From assembly GCA_031276365.1 (NCBI GenBank), contig JAISNG010000169.1, positions 1 through 15,310 of the forward strand: a stretch of DNA of 15,310 nt, read 5' to 3'. Of this stretch, positions 6,109-14,161 are shown in pieces. The position numbers and the translations under genes were made by a program. The notes below the pieces were generated by a model. That model was not told where the DNA came from. It saw nothing but the letters and a program-made list of their open reading frames with translations, and searched no databases. Source of the stretch: Campylobacteraceae bacterium. GTDB lineage: Bacteria; Campylobacterota; Campylobacteria; Campylobacterales; Campylobacteraceae. The first letter of the stretch is position 1; each line of letters starts with the position of its first letter.

Positions 6109-6109
6109 A

Positions 6110-6844
6110 TCAAAATTCACTCTCTCTTTCCGAAAAAATCAAGCTTTTTAAGTAAGGTTTTGTTTTGGAGTCAAACCGATAAACTCTCCCGCCGCATGCA
6201 AATGCGCCAAGATTGATGTATGTGCATTTTTTGGATACGAACATTTGATTTTGATGATAGTGTCCCTCCACGATAAAATCACACTTTTGATAAGAGAGTA
6301 TTTTTCTTGCGGCGATATTTTCAAAATCTTCCATTTTGACGCAAAGCTCTTTTTTCTCAAGCCTTTTTAAAACAGAGTTTGAAACCAAACCGCCACGGTC
6401 AAAAAGATTTAAAAGCGCAATCAAAAATGGATTTCTTATCAGCGCAGTATAGAACCTATATGTAAATTTTTCGCCCAAATCGCCGTGAGCAAGTCCAAAC
6501 AAACCGCACTCATTTTCAAATATCAAAGGCTGTTTTTTTAAAGAAACAGTCTTTACTTTTGAAAAAATCCCGTCAAGATTGAAGTCGTGATTGCCCTCAA
6601 AATAAAACACATCTACCTTTTGCGCAATCTCCTCAAGAGCATCTATCTCGTCTTTAAAAAGTGCGTGCGTGCGCTTAGCGCCGCCGACCAACAAATCAAA
6701 CATGTCTCCCATCAAAAAAAGCTGCGGCGTAGGTATTTCGCCTGACTTTATCACATGTAGAAGTTTTGAAAAAAACGCTCTGTTTGTGCCGTTTTCATGA
6801 GCGTCCGCGACAAATAAAGCTCCATCTTTTATCTCAGGGGACAT
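6110..6844 (-). CDS. Calcineurin-like phosphoesterase, probable UDP-2,3-diacylglucosamine diphosphatase (LpxH/LpxJ type)
   Basis: A 244-residue metallophosphoesterase. The binuclear metal motifs are FVADAH (11-16), GDMFD (46-50), GNHD (84-87), HGD (120-122) and GHYH (194-197). The most likely role is lipid A synthesis, hydrolysing UDP-2,3-diacylglucosamine to lipid X at the membrane. It shares the gene block with lpxB, the next enzyme. In epsilonproteobacteria this step is known to be done by LpxJ, a distant LpxH relative with an insertion in the phosphoesterase domain; the long segment between HGD and GHYH (123-193) could be that insertion, but I cannot align it. The start is the ATG at 6844, inside argC (11-base overlap), with AAGGCGG upstream. 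A longer frame begins at 6898 but only reads back through argC. The specific substrate is inferred. Confidence 0.8.
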   Translation of the reverse strand: MSPEIKDGALFVADAHENGTNRAFFSKLLHVIKSGEIPTPQLFLMGDMFDLLVGGAKRTHALFKDEIDALEEIAQKVDVFYFEGNHDFNLDGIFSKVKTVSLKKQPLIFENECGLFGLAHGDLGEKFTYRFYTALIRNPFLIALLNLFDRGGLVSNSVLKRLEKKELCVKMEDFENIAARKILSYQKCDFIVEGHYHQNQMFVSKKCTYINLGAFACGGRVYRFDSKTKPYLKSLIFSERESEF

Positions 6845-7844
6845 ACGCCGCCTTGGGAATTCCCGCACTCTCTTCAAGACCAAACATGAGATTGGCATTT
6901 ACAACTGCTTGAGCGGAAGCGCCGCGCAGGAGATTGTCTATGCTCGAACTGACAAACACGATATCATCTTTTTGTGCTGCGAAAATATCGCAAAAATTCG
7001 TTCCGACTGTGAGTTTCAGACTAACAGCGTCTTTTCTCACCCTAACAAACTGTTCGTTTTTATAAAAATCTGTTAGTAAGTCAAACGCGTTTATATCGGT
7101 ATTTATCTGCATATATGCACTAACTAACATACCTCTTGTTAGCGGCAAAAGATGCGGCACAAAGTGTACGGCGTTGGTAATATCACACGAAGCCAAAGCT
7201 TCAGCTATTTCAGGTTCATGTCTATGTTTGAGCGCATTATATGTAAGAAAATTTTCATTAACATTTACAAAATGCTCGCTTTCGGTTATCTTTTTACCGC
7301 GTCCAGAAACACCGCTTTTTGCATCTATAAAAATAGGTGTATTTTTCTTTATGTACGGCGCAAACGGGGCTATCGCCAAAATGGACGCGGTCGGATAACA
7401 GCCCGGATTTGCAACCAAAGAGGCTTTTTTTATCTTTTCGCGGTTGAGTTCGGGTAGTCCATAAACAGCCTCTTTCAAATGCTCTTTGTCCAGATGTGCG
7501 CCGTAATGTTTTTCGTAATTTTCCAAAGAGAGCCTGTAGTCGGCTGATAAATCAACCACTTTCACGCCAAGCTCCAAAAGCTCTTTTGCAAACTCCATAG
7601 CGGTTTTATGCGGCAACGCCAGAAAAGCAAGTTCGCATGTTTTGGCTATCTCTTTTGGTTCGCTTTTTTGCGTTTTTATATCCGTTACATCTAAAAGGCT
7701 TGGATGTAAATCGCTAAGATTTTTACCACCCTCGCTTGTTCCCGCATAGGCAAGATTAAAATGCGGATGGCTAATCAAAAGTTTTACAAGCTCAAGCCCA
7801 GTATAACCGCTCGCACCGACAATAGCAACATTAATCTTTTTCAT
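6834..7844 (-). CDS. argC: N-acetyl-gamma-glutamyl-phosphate reductase
   Basis: A 336-residue NADPH-dependent enzyme of arginine synthesis that reduces N-acetylglutamyl-5-phosphate to the semialdehyde. Motifs: the dinucleotide-binding start VAIVGASGYTGLELVKLL (6-23), ALPHKTAMEF (76-85), VDLSADYRL (97-105), and the active-site ANPGCYPTA (145-153) with Cys149; a His-containing GRGKK segment follows. Length is typical. The ATG at 7844 is preceded by AGGAG, which overlaps the greA stop; the gap to greA is 8 bases. It overlaps the following phosphoesterase gene by 11 bases. No other arg gene is nearby, so the linkage is positional rather than a pathway operon. Confidence 0.96.
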   Translation of the reverse strand: MKKINVAIVGASGYTGLELVKLLISHPHFNLAYAGTSEGGKNLSDLHPSLLDVTDIKTQKSEPKEIAKTCELAFLALPHKTAMEFAKELLELGVKVVDLSADYRLSLENYEKHYGAHLDKEHLKEAVYGLPELNREKIKKASLVANPGCYPTASILAIAPFAPYIKKNTPIFIDAKSGVSGRGKKITESEHFVNVNENFLTYNALKHRHEPEIAEALASCDITNAVHFVPHLLPLTRGMLVSAYMQINTDINAFDLLTDFYKNEQFVRVRKDAVSLKLTVGTNFCDIFAAQKDDIVFVSSSIDNLLRGASAQAVVNANLMFGLEESAGIPKAAYVP

Positions 7845-7852
7845 ATTTTCTC

Positions 7853-8338
7853 CTAAAACTCTATAGGCTTAAAATAGACTTCCAGCACTTCGTATGAGGC
7901 TTCGCCTTTGGGAAGTTTTACCGTAATTTCGTCGCCTTTTTTTTTGCCAATTAAGTGTCTGGAGAGCGGCGAAGAGATGGAGATAAATCCCTTTTCCACG
8001 TCGCTTTCAAGCATTCCTACTATCGTATAAACAACATTTTCTCCGCTATCTGTATTCTCCAGCTCCACAGTAGAACCAAAAAGTACTTTATTGTGTTCGT
8101 AAAGGCTCGGGTCTATTATCTGCGCTCTTGACAAAAGGTCTGAAAATTCGGCTATCCTCGCTTCAATAAATCTCTGTTTTTCACGTGCGGCATGGTATTC
8201 GGCATTCTCTTTCAAATCGCCATGTCCGCGCGCTATGTCTATCTCTATCACAATCTGCGGGCGCTGCACTTTTATCAAATCTTTCAGTTCCGCTTCTAAT
8301 TTTTTAAAGCCGTAAAGCGTCATAGGTTCTTTATTCAC
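7853..8338 (-). CDS. greA: Transcription elongation factor GreA
   Basis: A 161-residue factor that enters the RNA polymerase secondary channel and stimulates cleavage of backtracked RNA. The N-terminal coiled coil (about 10-75) carries ARGHGDLKENAEYHAAREKQ (36-55), with the acidic tip residues Asp41 and Glu44 at the positions known from E. coli. The C-terminal FKBP-like domain ends with GKKKGDEITVKLPKGEASYE. The start is a GTG at 8338, seven bases after GGAG; the MNKEPM N-terminus agrees with Campylobacter homologues as I recall them. It lies between lpxB (32-base gap) and argC (8-base gap). Confidence 0.96.
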   Translation of the reverse strand: MNKEPMTLYGFKKLEAELKDLIKVQRPQIVIEIDIARGHGDLKENAEYHAAREKQRFIEARIAEFSDLLSRAQIIDPSLYEHNKVLFGSTVELENTDSGENVVYTIVGMLESDVEKGFISISSPLSRHLIGKKKGDEITVKLPKGEASYEVLEVYFKPIEF

Positions 8339-8370
8339 TTAAAACTCCGAGCATAAATTTAAAACTTTTA

Positions 8371-9402
8371 TTATACCTCAATTATCTTAGCCACTTCTTG
8401 AGAACTGCCGTGCGAGAGTATCTCTTTTAACTTTTGGGCGCGTAAAAAATAGTCGTTTTTATCCATGTTTTTGTACTCATGTATGAGATTTTCCGCACAG
8501 GCATTTTCCTGCAAAAACTCTTTATGCAGCGGCGCAAGAGCATAAAAATCAAATATGATGTTTGCCAAGCCTATAAAGTTCAGTTTTACAAATTTCTTTG
8601 CGATAAAATAATCAATCTTTTTAGCTTTGTAGCAAAGCGCGAGCGGTGTGCCGATGATAGCCGCTTCAAGTGTAGCCGTTCCAGAACACACAAATGCAAA
8701 CTCCGCATCAAGCAGGCTTTCATGAGCATTTTTTGATATAGCAAAGGCGCTCAAATCCCCATAAAGTTCATCTAGTTCATAAGCGCTGAAATGTTTTGGT
8801 ATCACTATAATATTTTCTTTGTTTAAGCTTGCGGCAACCTCTTTGAAAACACTTATGAGAGACTTTATCTCCGACTTGCGCGAACCTGGCATAAAGACTA
8901 TTTTGCCACTGTTTTCAAAGCTCTTTTTTGTCTGTTTTATCTCGTCTAAAAGAGGGTTGCCAACATAAACAGAGCGTGTATAAAAACTCTGTTCAAACGG
9001 AAAAATGGACGCTAAATTGGTACAGTATTTTTCCACTTCTGCCGCGCGCTTTTTTTTCCATGCCCAAACTTTCGGCAAAATATACCATGTGATAGGGACA
9101 TTTTTGTTGATTTTTCTGATAGCGCGCGAAAGCGGGAGATTGAACGCGGGAGAGTCTATAAGCAATACATGAGAGGCTTCAAGGCTTAAATGTGCCATTT
9201 TATCTATCGCTTTTTTTGCCTTTTTGAGTTTTGAAAAAATATCCAAAAAACCCATAACTGAAAACTCTTTTGAGTTCAAAATCGGCTCTCCGAACTCTTC
9301 GTCAAATATACCCAAAAGCTCATATTCTCCAAGCTTTTGTAAAACTGGTTTTAGGTGAAGATTTGCCGAAGGCTCAAGCGCGCTTACCAAGATTTTTTTC
9401 AT
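8371..9402 (-). CDS. lpxB: Lipid-A-disaccharide synthase
   Basis: A 343-residue membrane-associated GT-B glycosyltransferase of family GT19. It joins UDP-2,3-diacylglucosamine and lipid X into the lipid A disaccharide. Visible: SALEPSANLHL (7-17); IDSPAFNLPLSR (82-93), equivalent to the conserved IDAPDFN segment with the catalytic Asp (here Asp83); YILPKVWAWKKKRA (107-120); GNPLLDE (148-154); MPGSRKSEI (171-179); and CSGTATLEAAIIGTPLALCYK (239-259), the nucleotide-sugar site. It is somewhat shorter than the E. coli enzyme (about 380), as in related species. The ATG at 9402 has TAAGG upstream. A 63-base gap to uppP may carry a promoter. Its substrate would be supplied by the LpxH/LpxJ-like enzyme two genes downstream. 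Confidence 0.95.
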   Translation of the reverse strand: MKKILVSALEPSANLHLKPVLQKLGEYELLGIFDEEFGEPILNSKEFSVMGFLDIFSKLKKAKKAIDKMAHLSLEASHVLLIDSPAFNLPLSRAIRKINKNVPITWYILPKVWAWKKKRAAEVEKYCTNLASIFPFEQSFYTRSVYVGNPLLDEIKQTKKSFENSGKIVFMPGSRKSEIKSLISVFKEVAASLNKENIIVIPKHFSAYELDELYGDLSAFAISKNAHESLLDAEFAFVCSGTATLEAAIIGTPLALCYKAKKIDYFIAKKFVKLNFIGLANIIFDFYALAPLHKEFLQENACAENLIHEYKNMDKNDYFLRAQKLKEILSHGSSQEVAKIIEV

Positions 9403-9432
9403 AATTGCTTTTACCTTAAAATATTGGTTTTA

Positions 9433-9460
9433 ATTTTATCAAACAATAGCTTTAATGAGA
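9433..9460 (-). promoter_or_regulatory. Possible internal promoter for lpxB-greA-argC
   Basis: In the 63-base uppP-lpxB gap, the minus strand reads TTGTTTGATAAAATT: a TGATAAAAT extended -10 box (TAAAAT at 9438-9433) about 30 bases upstream of the lpxB ATG. No convincing -35 is seen. This gap is the longest in the minus-strand block, which makes a new transcription start here plausible. Confidence 0.3.
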
Positions 9461-9465
9461 GATTT

Positions 9466-10266
9466 TCACGCGCTCCAAAAAAGATAAAACAGCACGGCTC
9501 CCAACAGCAGTCTATAAATCACAAACGGCGTGATTGAAAACCGTGAAATAGCTTTTAAAAACAGATGTATGCATGCGTATCCGCTCAAAAATGATATAAC
9601 GATGGCGCCAATTATCTTATCCCACTGGACGTCAAACGCGCTTTGAACAAGTTTTAGCCCTTCGTATCCGCTTGCAAGTAAAATTATCGGTATTGAGAGC
9701 AAAAATGAAAATCTCGCGGCGCTTACTCTGCTAAATCCAAGTAATAAAGCCGCACTTAGCGTTATGCCAGACCTTGAAACTCCCGGAATCAGCGACAGCA
9801 CTTGTGCCAAACCTATCAAAAGAGCTATATATAAAGTGATATTTTTTTCATTTTTTTTGCCCGAAAATCTATCGGCAGCAAACAGTACGACACCAAATAT
9901 AATTGTAGTAGAGGCTATGACGCGCGGCGAGCGAAGATATGTTTCAATCAATTCGTTAAATAAAAGTCCTGCAATACAAGCTGGTATCGTGGCTATTATA
10001 ATGCCCCATGCAAGCGTGCTTTCACCGATATTTTTGTGCGCTTTCAAAGAGTAGAGCCAATCTTTTAAAAGCATCAAAATTTCATTTCTAAAGTAGATAA
10101 TCACAGCAAAAAGTGTCCCAAAATGCGTAGCCACATCAAATGCAAGCCCCTGATCTTGCCATCCAAATATACGCGGAGCCAAGATAAGATGCGCGGAGCT
10201 TGAGACGGGCAAAAACTCCGTAATGCCTTGAATGATTGAGAGCATAAATACTTCAAACCAACTCAT
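9466..10266 (-). CDS. uppP: Undecaprenyl-diphosphatase (BacA/UppP family)
   Basis: A 266-residue polytopic inner-membrane phosphatase that recycles undecaprenyl pyrophosphate to the monophosphate carrier used for peptidoglycan and O-antigen. The two signature regions are present: QGITEFLPVSSSAHL (13-27; Glu17 and the serine cluster) and LIPGVSRSGITLSAALLLGF (159-178). Hydrophobic segments span most of the protein (for example 49-59, 86-104, 118-131, 185-200, 218-235, 245-264). Length is typical. The usual SSSGH is SSSAH here, a mild change. The ATG at 10266 follows AGAGAGAAAA and lies 15 bases after the YcxB-like gene. Overexpression of this family gives bacitracin tolerance in other bacteria. 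Confidence 0.95.
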   Translation of the reverse strand: MSWFEVFMLSIIQGITEFLPVSSSAHLILAPRIFGWQDQGLAFDVATHFGTLFAVIIYFRNEILMLLKDWLYSLKAHKNIGESTLAWGIIIATIPACIAGLLFNELIETYLRSPRVIASTTIIFGVVLFAADRFSGKKNEKNITLYIALLIGLAQVLSLIPGVSRSGITLSAALLLGFSRVSAARFSFLLSIPIILLASGYEGLKLVQSAFDVQWDKIIGAIVISFLSGYACIHLFLKAISRFSITPFVIYRLLLGAVLFYLFWSA

Positions 10267-10281
10267 TTTTCTCTCTTTTGC

Positions 10282-10773
10282 TTAAACTTGTGAATTTGGC
10301 AAGTAATGTTTTTTAACAAACTCTTTTAATTCATTAAATTCATCGCCACTTTTCAAGTATCTTTTTTTTATGATATAAGCCATATTTACGGCAATAAACA
10401 GATATATAGAGTCTTTGTCAAATTTTATTTTATGGATTTTATCTCTTTTTGCAATAGCGCGCGAATCTTGCGTTGTTATCTCTATGGACTTTTCGCTTAT
10501 CTTAAAAAAACAGTCATCTTGTAAAAATTTAGTTGAGTAATAACTCTTTTTATAATTTACTCTAAAAAAAATCTTAGAAATAATTAATATAAATATTAAT
10601 ACGAACAGTATAAAAAAATATATATATTCAATCCCTTTTATATCAATGAAAAGATAAAAAAGTACCCATGCAGCCAACGGTATCAACATCAAAATGTTAC
10701 TTTTTCTATGAAACATTTTATTAAATTGTATATAATCATCAAGCGTCATAATAGCTGAAAATTCATACGTCAT
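10282..10773 (-). CDS. YcxB-like two-helix membrane protein of unknown function
   Basis: A 163-residue protein with two closely spaced transmembrane helices (about 25-45 and 49-70) followed by a charged cytoplasmic domain. The pattern LDDYIQFNKMFHRKSN before the helices, and KIHKIKFDKDSIYLF then AYIIKKRYLKSGDEFNELKEF (112-152), matches the layout of YcxB-like proteins, whose function is not known. I base this on recalled family features, not a search. The chosen ATG at 10773 lies 11 bases inside tkt with a weak GGAA upstream; a longer frame starting at 10920 only reads antiparallel-frame sequence through tkt. Base composition is visibly more AT-rich than its neighbours, and it sits between tkt and uppP with no obvious functional tie, which hints at a late addition to the block. 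Confidence 0.65.
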   Translation of the reverse strand: MTYEFSAIMTLDDYIQFNKMFHRKSNILMLIPLAAWVLFYLFIDIKGIEYIYFFILFVLIFILIISKIFFRVNYKKSYYSTKFLQDDCFFKISEKSIEITTQDSRAIAKRDKIHKIKFDKDSIYLFIAVNMAYIIKKRYLKSGDEFNELKEFVKKHYLPNSQV

Positions 10774-12712
10774 ATGTGTTTCCAAGCAACTTTTTAGCTC
10801 TTGCAAGCACACTTTCCACACTAAAGCCGAATTTCTCAAAAAGCTTTTCGCTTGGTGCGCTTGCGCCAAAACTTTGCATACATACAACATCATCGGCAAA
10901 ACGCCACCATACATCGCCACTGCTTGCTTCCACAGCCAAAACTTTCGTATTTTTATCTATCACGGAGTTTATGTATGCGCTCTCCTGTTCCAAAAAGAGG
11001 TCAAAACACGGCATACTTACAACATTTGCCTCTATACCCTCCTCTTTTAGTTTTTGTGAGGCTTTGAGGCAAAGTTCAACTTCACTGCCGCTTGCAATAA
11101 AAGTTATCTTAGGATTTGCCAATTTTTTCAAAAGATATCCGCCCATGTCCGCGCTGCCAAAATCGCCGTGTCCGTCAAATACAGTCAATTTTTGCCGCGA
11201 CAATACAAACGCGCTTGGAGCATTCATGCCTAAAGCTTTTTTCCAAGCCTCTACGTTTTCGTTTGCATCAGCCGGACGCCAAACGTAAAAATTTGGCATA
11301 GCGCGAAACTGCGTCAATTGCTCTATGGGCTGATGTGTTGGTCCGTCCTCGCCGACTCCTATGCTGTCATGCGTCCAGATAAAAAATGTCTTTAATCTCA
11401 TCAGTGCGGCAAGGCGCACGGAAGGCTTCAAATAATCGCTGAATATAAAAAATGTCGCGCTGTACGGCAAAAAAAACCCATATAGCGATATGGCGTTGCA
11501 AATTGCCGCCATCGCGTGTTCTCTGATGCCAAAATGGATATTGCGACCTGCAGGGAAACTGCCCATGCCGCTAAGTTCACTCTTGTTTGACGGCGCAAGG
11601 TCTGCGCTTCCACCCAAAAATCCGATAAGCGCCTTTGCGATTTCATTGATGATTTTGCCGTTGCTGTCTCTCGTGGCAACTGCGCTTCCTGCGCTAAATT
11701 CAGGCCATTTGATGGAGTTAAAGTCCGGATTTAAAAGTTTATGCAATATCTCTTTTTGCTCATTTTTGAGTGTGGATATCTTCTCTTGCCACGCTTTTTC
11801 AGCCTCAAGTCCATTTGATTTTGCCTTCAAAAACTCTTCTTTAACGTCATCATCTACAAAAAACTTTTTCTCAGAGTCAAACTCTGCTTTTATCTTCGCG
11901 TTTTTTATCTCTTCTTCTCCAAGCGGCGCGCCGTGCGCTTCATGGCTTCCTTCCATTTTGCAAGCGCCTTTGGCTATAAGAGTATTTGCGATAATAAGAT
12001 ATGGTTTCGTCTTTTCGTCCGTACTCGCCAAAACCTCCTCTATCTCGTCAAAATCGTGTCCGTTTATCCTTGAAACTTCCCATCCCTGCGCTTCAAATCT
12101 TGCCTTGATATTTTCGCTGAACGTAAGCGAAGTGCTTCCCTCTATGGTTATATTGTTGGAGTCATAAATCAAAACAAGATTGTCAAGCCCCAAGTGTCCC
12201 GCGAACGAGCACGCTTCATAACTTATGCCCTCCTCCAAATCCCCGTCTCCACATAGACAATAGACTTTATGGTCTATCACTTTGATTTCGTCCGTATTCA
12301 GTATGTTTGATGCGTATTTAGCGGCAGCGGCAAATCCTACGGCGTTTGCCACGCCCTGCCCCAAAGGTCCTGTTGTAACCTCTACGCCGTCCACTTCGCC
12401 GTATTCTGGATGACCGGGTGTTTTACTGTCAAGCTGGCGGAAATTTTTCAAATCCTCCAAACTAATATCATAACCGCTCAAATGCAAAAACGAATATATA
12501 AGCGCGGATACGTGTCCTCCGCTGAAAACCACTCTGTCGCGGTTTAGCCATTTTGGATTTGAGGGATTGTGGCGTAAATGTTTTGATAAAATCGTTACAA
12601 TATCGGCAAGCCCCATCGCAGCGCCCGGGTGTCCGCTGTTTGCCTTTTGCACCATATCGGCGGATAAAAAACGAATGGTATCCGCCTGTTTTTTTAAAAA
12701 TTCATAACTCAC
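10763..12712 (-). CDS. tkt: Transketolase
   Basis: A 649-residue thiamine-diphosphate enzyme of the non-oxidative pentose phosphate pathway that moves two-carbon ketol units between sugar phosphates. Motifs: KANSGHPGAAMGLADI (23-38); GPLGQGVANAVG (115-126); the ThDP-binding GDGDLEEG through LIYDSNN (155-187); SHEAHGAPLG (256-265) with the substrate His; the pyrimidine-domain FGIREHAM (394-401) with the cofactor-activating Glu; and GEDGPTHQP (454-462). Full length. The start is a GTG at 12712, 10 bases after the ispA stop, preceded by AAGGA; nearby ATGs are out of frame. Transketolase also handles glyceraldehyde-3-phosphate, an MEP-pathway precursor, which may relate to its linkage with ispA (inference). 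Confidence 0.97.
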   Translation of the reverse strand: MSYEFLKKQADTIRFLSADMVQKANSGHPGAAMGLADIVTILSKHLRHNPSNPKWLNRDRVVFSGGHVSALIYSFLHLSGYDISLEDLKNFRQLDSKTPGHPEYGEVDGVEVTTGPLGQGVANAVGFAAAAKYASNILNTDEIKVIDHKVYCLCGDGDLEEGISYEACSFAGHLGLDNLVLIYDSNNITIEGSTSLTFSENIKARFEAQGWEVSRINGHDFDEIEEVLASTDEKTKPYLIIANTLIAKGACKMEGSHEAHGAPLGEEEIKNAKIKAEFDSEKKFFVDDDVKEEFLKAKSNGLEAEKAWQEKISTLKNEQKEILHKLLNPDFNSIKWPEFSAGSAVATRDSNGKIINEIAKALIGFLGGSADLAPSNKSELSGMGSFPAGRNIHFGIREHAMAAICNAISLYGFFLPYSATFFIFSDYLKPSVRLAALMRLKTFFIWTHDSIGVGEDGPTHQPIEQLTQFRAMPNFYVWRPADANENVEAWKKALGMNAPSAFVLSRQKLTVFDGHGDFGSADMGGYLLKKLANPKITFIASGSEVELCLKASQKLKEEGIEANVVSMPCFDLFLEQESAYINSVIDKNTKVLAVEASSGDVWWRFADDVVCMQSFGASAPSEKLFEKFGFSVESVLARAKKLLGNTYDV

Positions 12713-12722
12713 CTGACATCCT

Positions 12723-13562
12723 TTATTTGAAATTTATATCTAATATTTTTTGAAAATAACCGTTAAGCGCGCCGAAGTTTTCGGCTTTTGTTTTGAGTTC
12801 CTTTACTTTTTCATCTCTTTTTTTCAATGCTTTCGTAAGCCCCATTAGGTTTACAAAGGAGTTTTTATTTGTATCGTTATTGGTTGGCTTGCCTGCCTCT
12901 TCCTTACTTTTGGTCGCGTCTATGATGTCATCTTGCATCTGAAACAAAAGCCCGAGCTCCAAACCAAACGTATAAAGTTTCTCCTCAAGTTCGCTTGAAA
13001 GTCCAGATATAACGCTTCCCATCTGCAAAGCCGCCGCAATAAGCCGAGCAGTTTTATGCGTATGTAAAAATTCAAGCTCCGTCTCATCCAAAGGATTATT
13101 TTCAAAATAACAGTCTATAGCCTGTCCAAGCACCATACCACCGCTTCCTGCGTTAAAACTCAAAATCTCGCACAGCCTCACTTTTGTTTTGGCGTCTATT
13201 GGGGATTGCATCAATATATAAAAAGCGTCCGTATTCAGTGCATCTCCCATCAAAACAGCCGTAGCTTCGTCATATGTTACATGAAGCGTGGGCGTTCCGC
13301 GGCGTAGAGGCGCATTGTCCATTGCAGGCAAATCATCATGTATAAGCGAATAGGTATGTATCATCTCCAAAGCCAAAGCGGCATTCATGGAAGCTTCAAG
13401 CAAAAGCGGACTATAAGCCTTTACAACATTTAAAAGCAGCATTGGGCGAAACCTTTTGCCGCCGGCATTTAACATTTTTTCATAAGCTTCATTGTAAAAT
13501 GGATGAAAACTATGCACTTTCAAAATGTGCGTTTGCAAAAATTTTTCAAACTCTTCTGTCAT
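12723..13562 (-). CDS. ispA: Short-chain (farnesyl/geranyl-type) polyprenyl diphosphate synthase
   Basis: A 279-residue trans-isoprenyl diphosphate synthase that condenses IPP with allylic diphosphates. The signature regions are GGKRFRPMLLL (34-44), the first Asp-rich motif HDDLPAMDN (75-83) with the DDxxxxD spacing typical of bacterial FPP synthases, LMGDALNTDAF (104-114), GQAID (146-150), and the second motif FQMQDDIIDATKSKEEAGK (207-225; DDIID). Product length (C15 or C20) cannot be decided from sequence. The ATG at 13562 has AAGGA upstream. It is 13 bases from the upstream hypothetical gene and 10 from tkt. It completes the isoprenoid theme with ispE (same window) and the lipid-carrier enzyme UppP. 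Confidence 0.93.
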   Translation of the reverse strand: MTEEFEKFLQTHILKVHSFHPFYNEAYEKMLNAGGKRFRPMLLLNVVKAYSPLLLEASMNAALALEMIHTYSLIHDDLPAMDNAPLRRGTPTLHVTYDEATAVLMGDALNTDAFYILMQSPIDAKTKVRLCEILSFNAGSGGMVLGQAIDCYFENNPLDETELEFLHTHKTARLIAAALQMGSVISGLSSELEEKLYTFGLELGLLFQMQDDIIDATKSKEEAGKPTNNDTNKNSFVNLMGLTKALKKRDEKVKELKTKAENFGALNGYFQKILDINFK

Positions 13563-13575
13563 ATCACAAATTCCT

Positions 13576-14157
13576 TTAAAATAAAAGCTTATATGCTGTA
13601 AACAGCACTATTGATGCGCAGATAATTTTCCACCATATATCAAAATTGCTCTTTTCCTTGTCTAAAATAACCATATCATATATCCCACGCCCAAGCCACC
13701 ACTGTTCAAACTCTATCACAACCGCCGCTTTATCGCATATGTTGAACTTTTGCGCTCTTACGTTTGCGGTAACAATAAGCGCACTGCAGCGGCTGTAAGT
13801 TTTAATGGCCGCAGCAGCATCTCTCACATTTACACCCTCGCACTCTATGTGTTCAACATCTTTAAGTAAAAATTCTTTTGGGTTATATGTTCTTGTTGCA
13901 TTTCTGTCTGATTCATCTTTTGGGTGCAGCGATTCCGCCCAAATCTTGGCGCATTTCAGCGAATTTGCCAAATCATCAAAACCAATGCTGCACACAGCTC
14001 TGCTCGTTATCGGCTCTTTCTCAAAAGATTTCAAATCTGTAAAATCCACATGAATAAAAACCGTATAGAGATTAAAATCTGGATGTTCGGCATAAAGTTT
14101 GTCAAACGCCCTTTCCGTCATATCTTCTATATTTTTAAGAAAAGTTTTGGTTTTCAA
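13576..14157 (-). CDS. Conserved-looking hypothetical protein with a C-terminal membrane anchor
   Basis: A 193-residue protein I do not recognise. It has no signal peptide. Most of it is soluble, with several strand-like hydrophobic stretches (LYTVFIHVDF at 31-40; SALIVTANVRA; KAAVVIEFEQWWLGRGIYDMVIL). It ends in a single hydrophobic helix (IWWKIICASIVLFTAYKLLF, 174-193) that reaches the last residue, as in tail-anchored proteins, so the soluble part should face the cytoplasm. The start is uncertain: a TTG at 14157 has AGGATAA overlapping the ebfC stop, and an ATG at 14121 (MTERAFDKL) has only weak signals. It sits 4 bases after ebfC and 13 before ispA, so it is probably co-transcribed. In Campylobacter, as I recall, a different (PDZ-type) protein holds this place. 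Confidence 0.75.
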   Translation of the reverse strand: MKTKTFLKNIEDMTERAFDKLYAEHPDFNLYTVFIHVDFTDLKSFEKEPITSRAVCSIGFDDLANSLKCAKIWAESLHPKDESDRNATRTYNPKEFLLKDVEHIECEGVNVRDAAAAIKTYSRCSALIVTANVRAQKFNICDKAAVVIEFEQWWLGRGIYDMVILDKEKSNFDIWWKIICASIVLFTAYKLLF

Positions 14158-14161
14158 ACTT

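Larger units (their letters stand above)
4503..6109. other. 1.6 kb repeat-rich intergenic mosaic without a convincing gene
   Basis: This gap separates the convergent smpB operon (plus) and the lpxH/J-argC block (minus). Its open frames have no ribosome binding site, and their translations run through hairpin repeats (for example SRLRGNDGGG), so I read them as spurious. It contains two composite inverted-repeat units, a cluster of short degenerate palindromes, an inverted partial copy, and a direct-repeat pair around a P-loop-like snippet, listed separately. The part from about 5715 to 6080 has no repeat I can see. It holds an isolated TATAAT at 6005-6010 and a frame interrupted by stops. Because both neighbours end here, insertions would not disturb promoters. 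Confidence 0.8.

Noticed and set aside
6845..6898. Longer N-terminus for the LpxH/LpxJ-like protein
   Set aside because: The extra 18 residues come from another frame of argC, lack family similarity, and the ATG at 6844 has an AAGGCGG site.
10774..10920. Longer N-terminus for the YcxB-like protein
   Set aside because: The extra 49 residues are an alternative frame of the conserved tkt 3' end; the ATG at 10773 fits the family layout.
10776..11288. 170-codon plus-strand frame opposite tkt
   Set aside because: Shadow of the well-supported transketolase gene on the other strand; the same holds for 11490-12167.
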